A stretch of DNA of 64,000 bases, from positions 124,001 through 188,000 of the forward strand of contig NZ_FCNU01000031.1 in the NCBI RefSeq assembly GCF_001545115.1, written 5' to 3'. The DNA comes from Candidatus Protochlamydia phocaeensis. GTDB taxonomy: Bacteria > Chlamydiota > Chlamydiia > Chlamydiales > Parachlamydiaceae. Every line of letters begins with the position of its first letter. Positions within the stretch are counted from its first letter, which is position 1. Under the pieces are notes generated by a model. It saw only the letters and a list, made by a program, of their open reading frames with translations, made no database searches and had not been told where the DNA came from. The position numbers and the translations under genes are program-made. Below are positions 34,383-45,000 of the stretch, piece after piece.

Positions 34383-36668
34383 TTATAATGGCGCTTTGCG
34401 CAATCTGAGTGCATTTCCTATCACGGAAACGGAACTTAAGCTCATTGCCAGGGCTGCGATCATGGGATTAAGCAGCAAGCCGGTAAACGGATAAAGGAGG
34501 CCTGCAGCAATGGGTATTCCCAAAATATTATAAATAAAGGCTAAGAATAGATTCTGGCGGATATTGGCCATCATTGCTCGGCTCAAATGAATAGCGCGTA
34601 CAATCCCCATTAAATCCCCTTTTACAAGGGTCACTTCTGCGCTTTCCATTGCCACATCAGTTCCCGTTCCCATTGCGATGCCCACATCAGCGGCCGCTAA
34701 AGCAGGCGCATCGTTAATGCCATCGCCGGCCATGGCGACTAATCCATTTTTTCCTTTTTCTTGCTGGACAAAAGCCTGTTTATCGGCCGGAGCGACATTT
34801 GCATGCACCTGATCAATGCCTAGGGCTTTGGCTACCGCTTGTGCGTTTTGCTCATTATCGCCCGAAAGCATGGTAATTTTTTGTCCAAGCCTATGCAATT
34901 CTTTAACGGCAGAAGGCGTCGACTGCTTAATAGGGTCATTGACTGCAATCACGCCTTCTGCTTGCCCATCAATAGCGACCAAAATCATTGTCAAAGCCTG
35001 AGCCTGCAATTGATTAGCGCTCTGTTGAAGAGTTTCCAGCCCTCTCACATTCCTCTCTTTTAAAAAGGCGAATTTGCCAACTAAAATGTCATGCTGATCG
35101 GCCCGCCCGCTGATTCCTCCGCCAGGGAAAGACTGAAAGTTCTCGACTTTTGGCACGTCCAATGATCGCTGCTTGGCTCCCTGGACAACCGAAACGGCAA
35201 GCGGATGCTCGCTATTTTGCTCAATTGCTGCAGCCAAGCGCAGGATTTCATTTTCTTGTCCCGGTTTCTTGGAAATCACTTGATTGATCTGGGGCTTTCC
35301 CTCAGTTAATGTCCCTGTTTTATCAATTATAAGCGTGTTGACTTTTTCCAATTTTTCCAAAGCTTCTGCATTTTTGATAAGCACGCCGGCCTCTGCTCCT
35401 CGTCCCATGCCAACCATAATGGACATAGGCGTGGCAAGCCCCAGCGCGCAAGGACAAGCAATAATGAGAACAGAGACGGCATTGACGAGCCCATAAACAA
35501 AAGAAGGTTCAGGCCCTATCCAGGTCCATATGATAAAAGTAAGAATAGCCACTAAGACAACAGCCGGCACAAAATAGCCGGAGACTTTATCGGCCAAGCT
35601 CTGAATGGGCGCGCGGCTGCGCTGGGCTTCTGCCACCATTTGAACAATGCGCGACAATAATGTTTCACTACCGACTTTTTCGGCTCGCATGAGAAAACTT
35701 CCAGTCTGATTGATTGTCCCGCCTACAACCGAGCTGCCGCTTCCTTTTTCTACAGGAATGGGCTCGCCTGTAATCATGGACTCATCAATGGAGCTTTGCC
35801 CTTCTATGACCTTGCCATCAACCGGAATTTGATCGCCTGGACGCACGCGCAGAATATCTCCTACACCAACTTGATCGATTGGAATTTCTTGCTCTTCTCC
35901 ATCCTTCACCCGTCGGGCAGATTTAGCCGCCCTTCCCAGCAATGCTTTTAGCGCTCGGCTTGTGTGGCTTCTAGCCTTCAGCTCTAGCACTTGACCGAGC
36001 AGCACCAAAACTGTAATAACGGAGGCCGTTTCAAAATAGAGAGGAACTTGGCCTCGATGGACAAAAGAAAGGGGGAAAAAGCCCGGAAAGAAAAAAGCGA
36101 CCAAACTATAAAGATAGGCAATTCCTATTCCCAATGAAATCAAGCTGAACATATTGAGATGGCGGTTGACGAGAGATTGCCATCCCCTTACAAAAAAAGG
36201 CCAGCCGGCCCATAGAACGACAGGAGTGCTTAAAAGAAATTGCAGCCAGCGGGACAAATTCGATTCTGTAAGCGGTCTTAAAGCAGGGATTAGCTCTCCC
36301 ATCGCCAACACAAGGACAGGGATAGACAGAATGAGCCCTATCCAAAATCTCAACCGCATCGCGTTGTATTCAGATAGATCTTCCTCGCTCACCACTGTTT
36401 TAGGCTCCAAAGCCATTCCGCAAATAGGGCAATTTCCAGGATGGTCTTGAACGATTTCGGGATGCATGGGACAGGTATATTCAATAGCTCCCCTTGGAAG
36501 CGCTTTTTTTACATCCGGATCTAAATATTGATCCGGATTATTTTTAAAGCGATCAAGGCAGTGCTGACTGCAAAATGCATATTGACGATTCTGGTAGATC
36601 GTTTTATAAGCTGTCTGTTCGGGATTGACAGACATCCCGCAAACCACATCTACTTGCTCGTCTGCCAT
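34383..36668 (-). CDS. copA: Copper P1B-ATPase with YHS and metal-binding domain
   Basis: ATP-driven copper exporter of 761 aa. N-terminal YHS domain (about 5-50, CGMSVNP and CSQHCLDRF), then a heavy-metal-binding domain [20 protein letters not shown] (about 65-84), then eight membrane helices. Core motifs are complete: TGEPIPV, the copper-selecting CPC in [11 protein letters not shown], phosphorylation site [17 protein letters not shown] and [12 protein letters not shown]. No classical HMA domain; the YHS domain takes its place. It starts 2 nt after the stop of the small YHS protein, so the two form a unit. Confidence 0.9.
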   Translation of the reverse strand: MADEQVDVVCGMSVNPEQTAYKTIYQNRQYAFCSQHCLDRFKNNPDQYLDPDVKKALPRGAIEYTCPMHPEIVQDHPGNCPICGMALEPKTVVSEEDLSEYNAMRLRFWIGLILSIPVLVLAMGELIPALRPLTESNLSRWLQFLLSTPVVLWAGWPFFVRGWQSLVNRHLNMFSLISLGIGIAYLYSLVAFFFPGFFPLSFVHRGQVPLYFETASVITVLVLLGQVLELKARSHTSRALKALLGRAAKSARRVKDGEEQEIPIDQVGVGDILRVRPGDQIPVDGKVIEGQSSIDESMITGEPIPVEKGSGSSVVGGTINQTGSFLMRAEKVGSETLLSRIVQMVAEAQRSRAPIQSLADKVSGYFVPAVVLVAILTFIIWTWIGPEPSFVYGLVNAVSVLIIACPCALGLATPMSIMVGMGRGAEAGVLIKNAEALEKLEKVNTLIIDKTGTLTEGKPQINQVISKKPGQENEILRLAAAIEQNSEHPLAVSVVQGAKQRSLDVPKVENFQSFPGGGISGRADQHDILVGKFAFLKERNVRGLETLQQSANQLQAQALTMILVAIDGQAEGVIAVNDPIKQSTPSAVKELHRLGQKITMLSGDNEQNAQAVAKALGIDQVHANVAPADKQAFVQQEKGKNGLVAMAGDGINDAPALAAADVGIAMGTGTDVAMESAEVTLVKGDLMGIVRAIHLSRAMMANIRQNLFLAFIYNILGIPIAAGLLYPFTGLLLNPMIAALAMSLSSVSVIGNALRLRKAPL

Positions 36669-36670
36669 AC

Positions 36671-36826
36671 CTATTTGTGACTATATTGGGTGGGATTCTG
36701 TTTAAATTTAGCTAAGCATTGCTGACAGCAAAACGCATAGTGCTTACCTTGGTAATCAGTCTTATATTGCGTCTGATTGGGATCGACTTGCATTCCACAA
36801 ACAGGATCTTTTGATTGATTAGCCAT
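36671..36826 (-). CDS. Stand-alone YHS-domain protein
   Basis: Tiny protein of about 51 aa, consisting of one YHS domain: [24 protein letters not shown], with paired cysteines that bind metal. I choose the ATG at 36826, which has AAGGAGG 6 nt upstream; an in-frame ATG at 36856 has none. The domain is closely similar to the one at the N-terminus of the adjacent ATPase. It may deliver copper to that pump (inference from operon and similarity). Confidence 0.8.
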   Translation of the reverse strand: MANQSKDPVCGMQVDPNQTQYKTDYQGKHYAFCCQQCLAKFKQNPTQYSHK

Positions 36827-37119
36827 AAGAACCTCCTTTTTAAGCCATTTTAGCAACTCAATCTTAAAATAAACATTTACCTATTTATAAAAAAGAATTT
36901 ATTAAATCCGATTGCAATCGAAAAGGGAAACATTCTACCCGAACATGAGGAAGGGACGCGCATGTTGCGCCAGCAGGCATGCGAATAATAAAAAAAACAA
37001 ACTAGATAATTTAAATAATTATTTCTTTTCATTTCAAACAAAGATAAAAAATATTAATTCTAATTAAACAAAACATTTGTTATTATGCATAGCCAACAAT
37101 TTTATTCTGGAGGAAAATC

Positions 37120-37896
37120 ATGCAAGTCAATCCGATGAACTCAGCTTTCGCTTTTTATGGAATTTTGGATGATCAGCTTCGACAGCAACAGTCATTTTGC
37201 GATAAAGCTTACCTTAACTATAACGTGCTCAGTGAAGAAGAGATCCAAGAAGCTCTTTTGTCTCCCCGTACCGGCTTATCGCCCATACAAGCGCAAACAA
37301 CCTCTTTATTCTTAGCTATTTTTCCCTTAGATTTGCAGAAGCATCTGTTTGGATTTCTTGGACTAAGGGATTTAAAGGCTTGCCTATTCACTTGCAAACA
37401 ATTCAACATCATTGCGACTCCTTTTTTTATCAAATCAGCCTTCCTTTCTCTTTCTGTTGATTTTGCAGCCTTCGAGTGCCGGATTAATCGCCATTTAACA
37501 AATATCGAACCTCCAAAGGGCAATTTAAATAACAAAAAAGTGACGATTATTTCTCCTTTCACTGATAAGAATTTCTTAGGAGCAGAGATAAAAGAGTTAG
37601 AGGCGACAACCAAACAGATTTCTTCCTTTAAAGCCTATTGCGTCTTTTTAATTAACGCTAAAAGAAATTTAGAGTCCGGACAGGCAAAAGAAGACAGGGC
37701 GACAGGAAAAGATGAAGAACAACAGGCTATACAAAAGCTGACTTCGCTTCTTAAATTAGAAAAGGCCTGTAAGGCTTGCTCGAGCGAAAAAGAAGCTAGA
37801 TTAAAAGCAATGCCTATTAGTTTAAACAGCGCTGATCTAGTCGTCCGGCCTCTTATTTCCCCTTCTGATCCAGATCTATTTTTTAAGAAATCTTAA
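37120..37896 (+). CDS. F-box-like eukaryotic-type protein
   Basis: Protein of 258 aa. Around residues 68-100 the text FPLDLQKHLFGFLGLRDLKA, followed by CLFTCKQFNIIA, fits the F-box pattern (P-x-D/E-L-x3-I/L-x3-L-x3-D-L-x5-C-K-x-F/W). F-boxes bind Skp1 in eukaryotic SCF ubiquitin ligases; in amoeba-associated chlamydiae F-box proteins are numerous and are considered effectors. The rest (about 110-258) is helical and unknown. Strong RBS GGAGGAAA and a strong terminator show a monocistronic gene in the middle of the metal island. Confidence 0.65.
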   Translation: MQVNPMNSAFAFYGILDDQLRQQQSFCDKAYLNYNVLSEEEIQEALLSPRTGLSPIQAQTTSLFLAIFPLDLQKHLFGFLGLRDLKACLFTCKQFNIIATPFFIKSAFLSLSVDFAAFECRINRHLTNIEPPKGNLNNKKVTIISPFTDKNFLGAEIKELEATTKQISSFKAYCVFLINAKRNLESGQAKEDRATGKDEEQQAIQKLTSLLKLEKACKACSSEKEARLKAMPISLNSADLVVRPLISPSDPDLFFKKS

Positions 37897-37906
37897 TTTC
37901 TTTGCC

Positions 37907-37938
37907 TAGGGTATATTGCCAACAGGCAATATACCCTA
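37907..37938 (+). terminator. Strong terminator after F-box-like gene
   Basis: TAGGGTATATTGCC (37907-37920) and GGCAATATACCCTA (37925-37938) form a perfect 14-bp stem with a 4-nt loop, followed by TTTAATTTTC, 11 nt past the stop. Confidence 0.85.
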
Positions 37939-38062
37939 TTTAATTTTCTCTAGGAACACAACTTCAAATCCTAGCCATTCAGTGGTTGATTGGCAACACG
38001 CCCTAAGCAAGAACATTTTTTTGCCTATTTTATTTTTTCCATACCCTATAGACAATTAATGC

Positions 38063-38103
38063 GTAAAATTAAGAATGGTTAATAACCTGTATTTGGAGTT
38101 ATT
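38063..38103. repeat. Palindromic repeat, single arm (copy 5)
   Basis: One arm only: ATTAAGAATGGTTAATAACC followed by TGTATTTGGAG and TTATTTT. It reaches the last codons of the reductase-like gene (stop at 38099), so the 3' end of that gene overlaps the repeat. Confidence 0.35.
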
Positions 38104-38632
38104 TTACTATTTCATAGTGCAATTGAACTAATCCGCTTGGATAAGATTGGGAGGAAACTAAACGGCATGAGAGTTCCTTCGCTATGGAATTGAACAGAGG
38201 TATTCCCTCCCCAAGCAACACGGGGATCACAGACAGAGTCATAAAATCCACCATTTGCAAATTTAGAAATTGCGAAATTGTCAATCCGCCATCGATCCAA
38301 ACATGTTTGATTCCATCTGAATCAAGGTGAGAGACTAATTGAGTCAAATCTCCTTGAAAGAGCTCCGCCTCTTCCCTCACAGTTTTTAGGCTTTTACTTA
38401 GAACAACTATTTTTTTCCCTTTATAGGGCCAATCAGGGACACTGGCCGCTATCTCGTAGGTCTTGCGCCCTAGAATTACCGCATCTATGCTATCAAGCAG
38501 TTTCTGAAAACCATAATCCTCATTAAAGCCGCCCACCCGATCAAGCCAATCAAGGCTATCGTCTTTACGTGCAATATAGCCATCAATGCTTGTTGCTATG
38601 TAAATGGAAATAAGCGGCCGTTTTTTATGCAT
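38099..38632 (-). CDS. Dihydrofolate reductase-like / RibD C-terminal domain protein
   Basis: Protein of 177 aa with a RibD_C/DHFR-like fold: SIYIATSIDGYIARKDDSLDW, VILGRKTYE, GKKIVVLSKSL, KHVWIDGGLTISQFLN, LSVIPVLLGEGIPLF. Similar stand-alone proteins (YwjB/YyaP type) are NADPH reductases whose substrate is usually unknown; they are distinct from the folA enzyme. Alone on the minus strand. Its stop overlaps a single repeat arm, so the C-terminus may have been altered by the repeat (inference). Confidence 0.8.
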   Translation of the reverse strand: MHKKRPLISIYIATSIDGYIARKDDSLDWLDRVGGFNEDYGFQKLLDSIDAVILGRKTYEIAASVPDWPYKGKKIVVLSKSLKTVREEAELFQGDLTQLVSHLDSDGIKHVWIDGGLTISQFLNLQMVDFMTLSVIPVLLGEGIPLFNSIAKELSCRLVSSQSYPSGLVQLHYEIVK

Positions 38633-38747
38633 CTTTACTCTCTTTTGCAGCGTTTAAGAAGAAACCTTTAATAATTTTTAATTGGTTAAATAAATTTAAA
38701 ACGCGAGCCTATAATCCATAGGCAATCGATATCAGCGACAACTTCGT

Positions 38748-39197
38748 TTATAATTTTTTTCCCAAGGGAATGTCTCTCTCGTCAGACGGATGCTTTTCTG
38801 GATCGTCGAACGGCATTTCAGTATATCCTAAGCTCCGATAAAATTCGATCGCGTCAGGAGCTGCTTCTGTCTGAAGGATTTTGATTCTTTCTTCTTTGAG
38901 CTTTTGCTCGCAGGATTTTAGCAAAGACGAGCCATAACCGCGCTTACGCTCTTTTTCGTCTATCACAATCATGCGCAGAGCCGCTCTATAGCCTGGCCAA
39001 TATTGAAGGTGGGCATAGCCGATCATTCGCCCTTTCTTATAAAGCATAAGATGAGCATGCCCTTCCTGATTGAAAGTCCATGCATAGGGATCTTTGCTTG
39101 CTAACCTATCAAAGAAATGCCTTTGCCTGAACCGCTGAGCGGTTTCTTTTTCCTGTGGTGTAGTGCATATTTGAACGCTAAGCTCCGTCGTTGACAC
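38748..39197 (-). CDS. GNAT-family N-acetyltransferase
   Basis: Protein of 149 aa: HAHLMLYKKGRMIGYAHLQ, ALRMIVIDEKERKRGYGSSL (acetyl-CoA loop R-x-x-G-x-G), LQTEAAPDAIEFYRSLGY. A single compact GNAT domain with substrate unknown. The third acetyltransferase gene of the window. Its start lies 310 nt from the divergent czcC-like gene; this gap has an imperfect hairpin (AAAGCGCC at about 39324-39331, GGGGCG at about 39353-39358) but no gene. Confidence 0.8.
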   Translation of the reverse strand: MSTTELSVQICTTPQEKETAQRFRQRHFFDRLASKDPYAWTFNQEGHAHLMLYKKGRMIGYAHLQYWPGYRAALRMIVIDEKERKRGYGSSLLKSCEQKLKEERIKILQTEAAPDAIEFYRSLGYTEMPFDDPEKHPSDERDIPLGKKL

Positions 39198-39506
39198 GTT
39201 TTTCCTCCTATAAAGCTTTAATATCCCTCTAAAAGATTTTACCCCTCCCTTCTAGAACATTTCAACTGGTTAGATTGGAAAGCCCCTATGAAATTGCAAC
39301 ACGTGGATTTTTTTAGGTCAAGAAAGCGCCTCATAAATCATTATAAAAGATAGGGGCGTTTTCTATTCAAATGAAGAGGCCAAAATTTCTTAATCCTACC
39401 TATTTAATTATTCCGGTATGTGTTAAAAAAAATTAGAATTTAATCTAGCGACTTTCCACTAGGTAGCGACTACATAAGCTTTAATGATCATTGGATTTTC
39501 TAAGAT

Positions 39507-40760
39507 ATGCGGCTTCTTTTTCTCTTCTTTTCTTTTTCTTTTGCTGTCATTCATGCACATGACTTTTGTGTTAAAATGGAACAAGCACCGATAAAGGATC
39601 TAGATCTTGACACTGCTGTCTATCGGGCTTTAACGCAATCCCTTAGTCTACATATGGCAAGTAAAGAAGCAGCTTCCAGGCGCTATCAAGTCAAGCAAGC
39701 ACGCCTTTATCCCAATCCCAGCTTTAACTATGAAATTGAAGATTTTGCAGGAAATAATAAGTGGAGAGGATGGAAAAATCGAGAGGAGCGCTATTTTTAC
39801 TCGCAACTTTTTGAAACGGCAGGCAAAAGGCATCTTCGTACACAAGCGGCATCTTACCAATATTATGCTTCGCTTGTCGGATATGATATTTCCAAATTAG
39901 TCGTGCTCAACCGTCTGCATCGGGCATTTATTAATGTCGTGGCAACGCAGGAGTTATTGAAACTAGCGACTGATCAGGCAGAAGCTGCCAAGGAAATTTT
40001 ACGGATCGCCACTAAAAAAGTCGAAGCGGGCAAAGTTTCCCCTATCCAACAAAATAAAGCAGAGGTTGCTTATTCGACTGCCCTTGTTGCTGTTGATAGA
40101 GCGAAAGCGGAAGGGAACAATGCCAAAAGACGCCTCTCTCTTCTTTGGTCTAATCCCTGCCCAGACTTTGAGCAAGCCCTCTTTCCTCTCTTTGAAATCA
40201 CAGCCCCTATTCCCCTTGAGCAGTGCTTAGCCGATCTTTGCAACCAAGCGGAGGTCGTACAAGCACTTTATAACTATTCAAGCGCCAATAAAAACTGGTT
40301 ATTAGAAAAAGCTAACCGCATTCCGGATGTCACTTTGCAAGTGGGTTACAAAGCCAACTATGAAGAGAATAATCAAGGGATGATCGCTGGGGTTTCTATT
40401 CCGATTCCCCTTTTTAACCGCAATCAAGGAAACATTGGGAATGCCTACTTTGACATGCTCAAAACAGGCGATCAAGGCAGGCTGATCTGGCTTATTTTAG
40501 AATCAAAACTTGCGATTTCTTACGAAAAATTGCTCCAGGCTTATGAAGAAGCTGAGCGCATTAAAAATATTTCCCTGCCCTACGCCACTCAAGCATTTGA
40601 ATTGGCACAAAAAGGCTACCAAGAGGGAAAGTTTGAATATTTGGATGTTTTAGATGCCCAGCGGACCTTATTTGAGGTGCGAGAAAGATATATTCAAGCC
40701 CTAGTCAATTATCACACAAGCCGAGCAGATATTGACTATTTAAACAGTCAAACGGATTGA
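39507..40760 (+). CDS. Metal efflux outer-membrane channel, CzcC-like
   Basis: TolC-family protein of 417 aa with a signal peptide (cleavage near HA-H) and two OEP repeats: LDTAVYRALTQSLSLHMASKEA, QARLYPNPSFNYEIEDFAGN, and the second half from about 225 with PDVTLQVGYKANYEENNQGM. The outer channel of the RND system encoded next: the following gene starts 4 nt after its stop. Compared with the TolC-like gene at 28.6 kb it has no lipoprotein Cys. Confidence 0.88.
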   Translation: MRLLFLFFSFSFAVIHAHDFCVKMEQAPIKDLDLDTAVYRALTQSLSLHMASKEAASRRYQVKQARLYPNPSFNYEIEDFAGNNKWRGWKNREERYFYSQLFETAGKRHLRTQAASYQYYASLVGYDISKLVVLNRLHRAFINVVATQELLKLATDQAEAAKEILRIATKKVEAGKVSPIQQNKAEVAYSTALVAVDRAKAEGNNAKRRLSLLWSNPCPDFEQALFPLFEITAPIPLEQCLADLCNQAEVVQALYNYSSANKNWLLEKANRIPDVTLQVGYKANYEENNQGMIAGVSIPIPLFNRNQGNIGNAYFDMLKTGDQGRLIWLILESKLAISYEKLLQAYEEAERIKNISLPYATQAFELAQKGYQEGKFEYLDVLDAQRTLFEVRERYIQALVNYHTSRADIDYLNSQTD

Positions 40761-40764
40761 AGTT

Positions 40765-42009
40765 ATGAAGAAAATCTTTTCTTATGGATTTGCCATTTTA
40801 TTCGGGGCAGCGCTTGCTTCTGTGATCAGTCTTTATTGGGAAGACATGAATTCTCAATTAGGCGGATTCATGCAATCTCAACCGCCAAAAGAGATTGCAG
40901 AGGCGGAAGAGGAAAAAGAACAGAAGCAAAGTGAAGAAGACCCTCACCACGATGAAAATATTGTGGAATTATCCGAAGATCAAATTCAAAAAATGAGGCT
41001 TATATTTAAACCCGCCGGCCCTGGCAAGCTTCTCTTTACACTATCTACTCGCGGTAAAATTATTCTTCAACCAGACCATTTAGCTCATATCATTCCCAAA
41101 GTTTCAGGCGTTGCAAGAGAAGCCAATAAAAATATTGGCAACTTTGTAAAAGCAGGCGATGTCATGGCCATTTTAGAAAGCCGCGATATAGCAGATGTTA
41201 AAGCCTCCTACTTGGCCGCTTTAAGCAAACAAAGGCTTGCGATTTCTGCTTTGGAACGAGAAGAGAGGTTATACAAAGAAAAAGTATCGGCCGAACAAGA
41301 CTATCTCAACGCTAAAAATGTCTATGAAGAATCAATGATCAATGTGCAGCTCGCTCGTCAAAAACTGCGCGCTGATGGATTAAGCGATGAAGAAATCCAA
41401 CACTTAACAGATCAGGCAGACCCCGACCTTCGCACTTATCAGATTCGCTCGCCGATCGACGGAACCGTCATTATGCGCCATATAACTAAAGGGGAATTTG
41501 TTAAAAACACCACAACCATTTACGAGGTGGCAGATTTAAGCACAGTATGGGTCGAAATAGGAATTTATCCAAAAGACTTGTACCGCGTGAAAGAAGGACA
41601 ATTAGTGGACGTGATGATCCCCATTGAGAACAAGGGCGCCCAAGCCAGGCTCATCTACGTTAGCCCTATTATTGCCGAGGAGACAATTACAGCGAAAGCC
41701 ATCGCAGAACTAGATAATCCACAGGGCATCTGGAGGCCGGGCGTTTTTGTTAACGTCACTATTGCCACTGAAGAAGCGACTTTTCCGCTTGTGATACCTA
41801 AAGAGGCTGTTCAAAATAGCGATGGCAAAGATTTTGTTTTTGTTTCCACGCCTAATGGGCTGGAGAGGCGCTTTGTGAAGCTCGGCAGAAGCGATAATGA
41901 AAATATTGAAATCGTTTCCGGCCTAAAGCCTGGCGAACAATATGTGGCGGATAAAACATTTTTACTTAAAGCGGAACTTGAGAAAAGCAGCGCTGAAGAT
42001 GAGCATTAA
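40765..42009 (+). CDS. RND membrane fusion protein, CzcB-like
   Basis: Periplasmic adaptor of 414 aa. One N-terminal membrane helix (about 5-22), an acidic/His stretch (EEDPHHDENIVE), barrel-sandwich lipoyl-like parts (IIPKVSGVAREANKNIGNFV, IRSPIDGTVIMRHITKGEFV), a helical hairpin between them, and the beta-barrel and C-terminal domain. The N-terminal D/H region and HHDENIVELSEDQ match heavy-metal adaptors. Links the inner pump CzcA to the outer channel. Tightly packed with neighbours (2-4 nt gaps). Confidence 0.9.
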   Translation: MKKIFSYGFAILFGAALASVISLYWEDMNSQLGGFMQSQPPKEIAEAEEEKEQKQSEEDPHHDENIVELSEDQIQKMRLIFKPAGPGKLLFTLSTRGKIILQPDHLAHIIPKVSGVAREANKNIGNFVKAGDVMAILESRDIADVKASYLAALSKQRLAISALEREERLYKEKVSAEQDYLNAKNVYEESMINVQLARQKLRADGLSDEEIQHLTDQADPDLRTYQIRSPIDGTVIMRHITKGEFVKNTTTIYEVADLSTVWVEIGIYPKDLYRVKEGQLVDVMIPIENKGAQARLIYVSPIIAEETITAKAIAELDNPQGIWRPGVFVNVTIATEEATFPLVIPKEAVQNSDGKDFVFVSTPNGLERRFVKLGRSDNENIEIVSGLKPGEQYVADKTFLLKAELEKSSAEDEH

Positions 42010-42011
42010 TT

Positions 42012-45000
42012 ATGATTGAAAAAATTTTAAAATTTTCTGTCCAGCATCCCTTCGGAATTTTACTTTTTACTCTAATTATCGCTGCTTATGGAATTTATTC
42101 CTTTATCCGCCTGCCCATTGATGCCGTTCCCGATATTACCAATAATCAAGTGCAAATCAATACTGTTTTAGCCGGACTTTCTCCCTTACAAGTCGAAAAA
42201 CAAGTCACCTACATTATTGAAACTGCGCTTGCCGGAATTCCAGGACTCCAAATGACCCGTTCTCTTTCAAGGAACGGCTTTTCTCAAGTGACCGCCATTT
42301 TTGATGACGACGTCAATATTTACTTTGCTCGCCAACAAATTAATGAACGCCTAAGCGAAGTCAAAGAAAATTTACCGGAAGGGGCAGAACCGCGCATGGG
42401 TCCGATTTCGACAGGCCTTGGCGAGATTTACATGTGGACGGTGGACTTTAAATCCCCTAACGGGAAAGGAGCTAGAATTAAAGATGGCATGCCTGGTTGG
42501 CAATCTGATGGGTCGTATTTAACCCCCGAGGGACAGGTCCTAAAAACGGATGTTGAAAAAGCCTCATATCTTAGGACAGTGCAAGATTGGATTGTAAAGC
42601 CTCAATTAAAAGGCATTCAAGGACTGGCCGGTGTCGATTCGATTGGCGGCTATGTCCGCCAATATCACATTGAACCCAATATAGAGCGAATGATCGCTCT
42701 TGGCCTTAGCTTTGATGAAATGATTCAAGCGGTGCGCAAAAATAATATCAGCATTGGTCCCGGCTATATTGAAAAGAGAGGCGAATCCTTGCTTGTTAAA
42801 TCGGATGAACGTCTAGATTCCCCTCGCCAAATTGAGAGCATTGTAGTCGCCGCTCGCGATGGAATTCCCATTCGCATTCGCGACATTGCAGATGTCGGCA
42901 TTGGAAAAGAGATGCGAACCGGCAGCGCGACACATAACGGCCATGAAGCGGTCGTTGGAACAGCCCTAATGCTCATTGGAGCCAATAGCCGCACTGTCGC
43001 CCAGGACGTGGATAAAAAGCTACAGGAAATTAATAAAACGCTTCCGGCCGACATTGAAGCTAAAGCCGTGATCAACCGGACTAAGCTTGTTAATGCAACC
43101 ATTCATACAGTCGCCAAAAATTTAAGTGAAGGGGCGGTCCTTGTGATCGTCATTCTATTTGCATTTCTCGGTTACTTTCGAGCGGCTTTAATTACAGCAT
43201 TGATTATTCCTCTTTCGATGCTCATGACCGCTATTGGAATGGTTCACTCTAAAATTAGCGGCAATTTGATGAGCTTAGGGGCGATTGACTTTGGCCTTAT
43301 TGTGGATGGGGCCGTTATCATTACAGAAAACTGCTTAAGGAGACTGTCTCAAAAACAGCACGCTATCGGACGCGGCTTAGACCCTCAAGAGCGTATGCAA
43401 GAGGTCATGATTGCCAGCAAAGAGATGATTCAACCTACAGTCTTTGGCCAAGCCATTATCATTACCGTTTACTTCCCTATCCTCGCTTTGTCAGGCGTGG
43501 AAGGTAAAATGTTCCATCCCATGGCTATGACAGTCATTTTTGCTTTAATCTCCGCTTTTATTTTGTCCTTGACGTTTGTACCTGCCATGATTGCCCTTTT
43601 TGTCAAAGGGCGCCTCAAAGAAAAAGAAAATGTTTTAGTCAGTGGAGCTAAGCATCTCTATAGGCCTTTAATTAAAGGAACATTAAAATTTCCCTGGTTG
43701 ACCATCGGAACCTCTACAGCGGCAGTCATTGCTTCTTTTTTATTGTTCTATCGCCTAGGAGAGGAATTTGTGCCGACTTTAGATGAAAGGGATATCGCGA
43801 TGCATGCCATCCGCATCCCTAGCACGTCTTTATCCCAATCCACCGAGATGCAGCGCGAAATTGAAAAAACGCTAATGAAAATTCCAGAAGTGCTCTACAT
43901 TTATTCTAAAACAGGAACTGCAGAGATGGCATCCGATCCTATGCCTCCCAACGTTTCCGACGCGTTCATTATTCTCAAACCAAGGGAACAGTGGCCAGAT
44001 CCGGACCTTCCCAAGGAAAGCTTGATCGGCATCATTGAAAAAGCGGTCTCTACGCTTCCTGGAAACAATTATGAATTTACCCAGCCTATTGAAATGCGTT
44101 TTAATGAATTAATCTCAGGCGTTAGAAGTGATTTAGCGGTCAAAATTTATGGAGATGATTTTAATCAGATGCAACGCACGGCCGAACAAATCGCAAACAT
44201 TTTAAAGAGCATTCCAGGATCAGCCGACGTCAAAATTGCTCAGACCAGCGGCTTGCCAGTGTTGGATATTAGAATTGACCGCGAAGCGGCCAGCCGCCTG
44301 GGGCTTAATGTCTCGGACGCTTTAGAAGTGGTCGGTATCGCCATGGGAGGAGGAAAGGCCGGACAACTCTTTGAAGGAGACAAGCGCTTTGATATTATCG
44401 TCAAGTTGCCAGATGCCTTAAGGGAAAATCCCACCACTTTAAGCAATTTGCCTATTCCTTTAGCCGCTAATGAAGGGGATAAGAAAGTGCACTTTCCTTA
44501 CGTTCCTTTAAGCGAAGTGGCCAAATTGGAGATCAATGAAGGCTTAAATGAAATCCAGCGCGAAAATGGCAAACGATTTGTTGCAGTACAAGCGAATGTC
44601 AGAGGATCTGATTTGGGAACTTTTGTAGAGAAAGCCAAGCAGCAAATTAGTCAAAAAGTCAAAATCCCGGAAGGTTATTGGCTAGATTGGGGCGGACAAT
44701 TTGAAAACCTTCTCTCTGCAAGAAATCGGTTGCTTATAGTCGTTCCTATGTGCTTCGGCCTTATTTTTCTTCTTCTTTATTCTGCATTTAATTCTGCCCG
44801 TTACGCGCTTTTAGTGTTTAGCGGGGTTCCGCTTGCTTTAACAGGAGGAATTATGTCTTTGTGGCTGCGCAATATGCCTTTTTCTATTTCGGCGGCTGTT
44901 GGATTTATTGCCCTTTCTGGTATTGCCGTTTTAAATGGACTGGTTTTAATTACTTATATTAATCAATTAAGAAAAGAGGGCTTAGAAACAGAAGAGGCCA

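Noticed and set aside
34383-36668. HMA domain in the copper ATPase
   Set aside because: The expected G-M-x-C-x-x-C motif is missing; the N-terminus is a YHS plus a different metal-binding domain.
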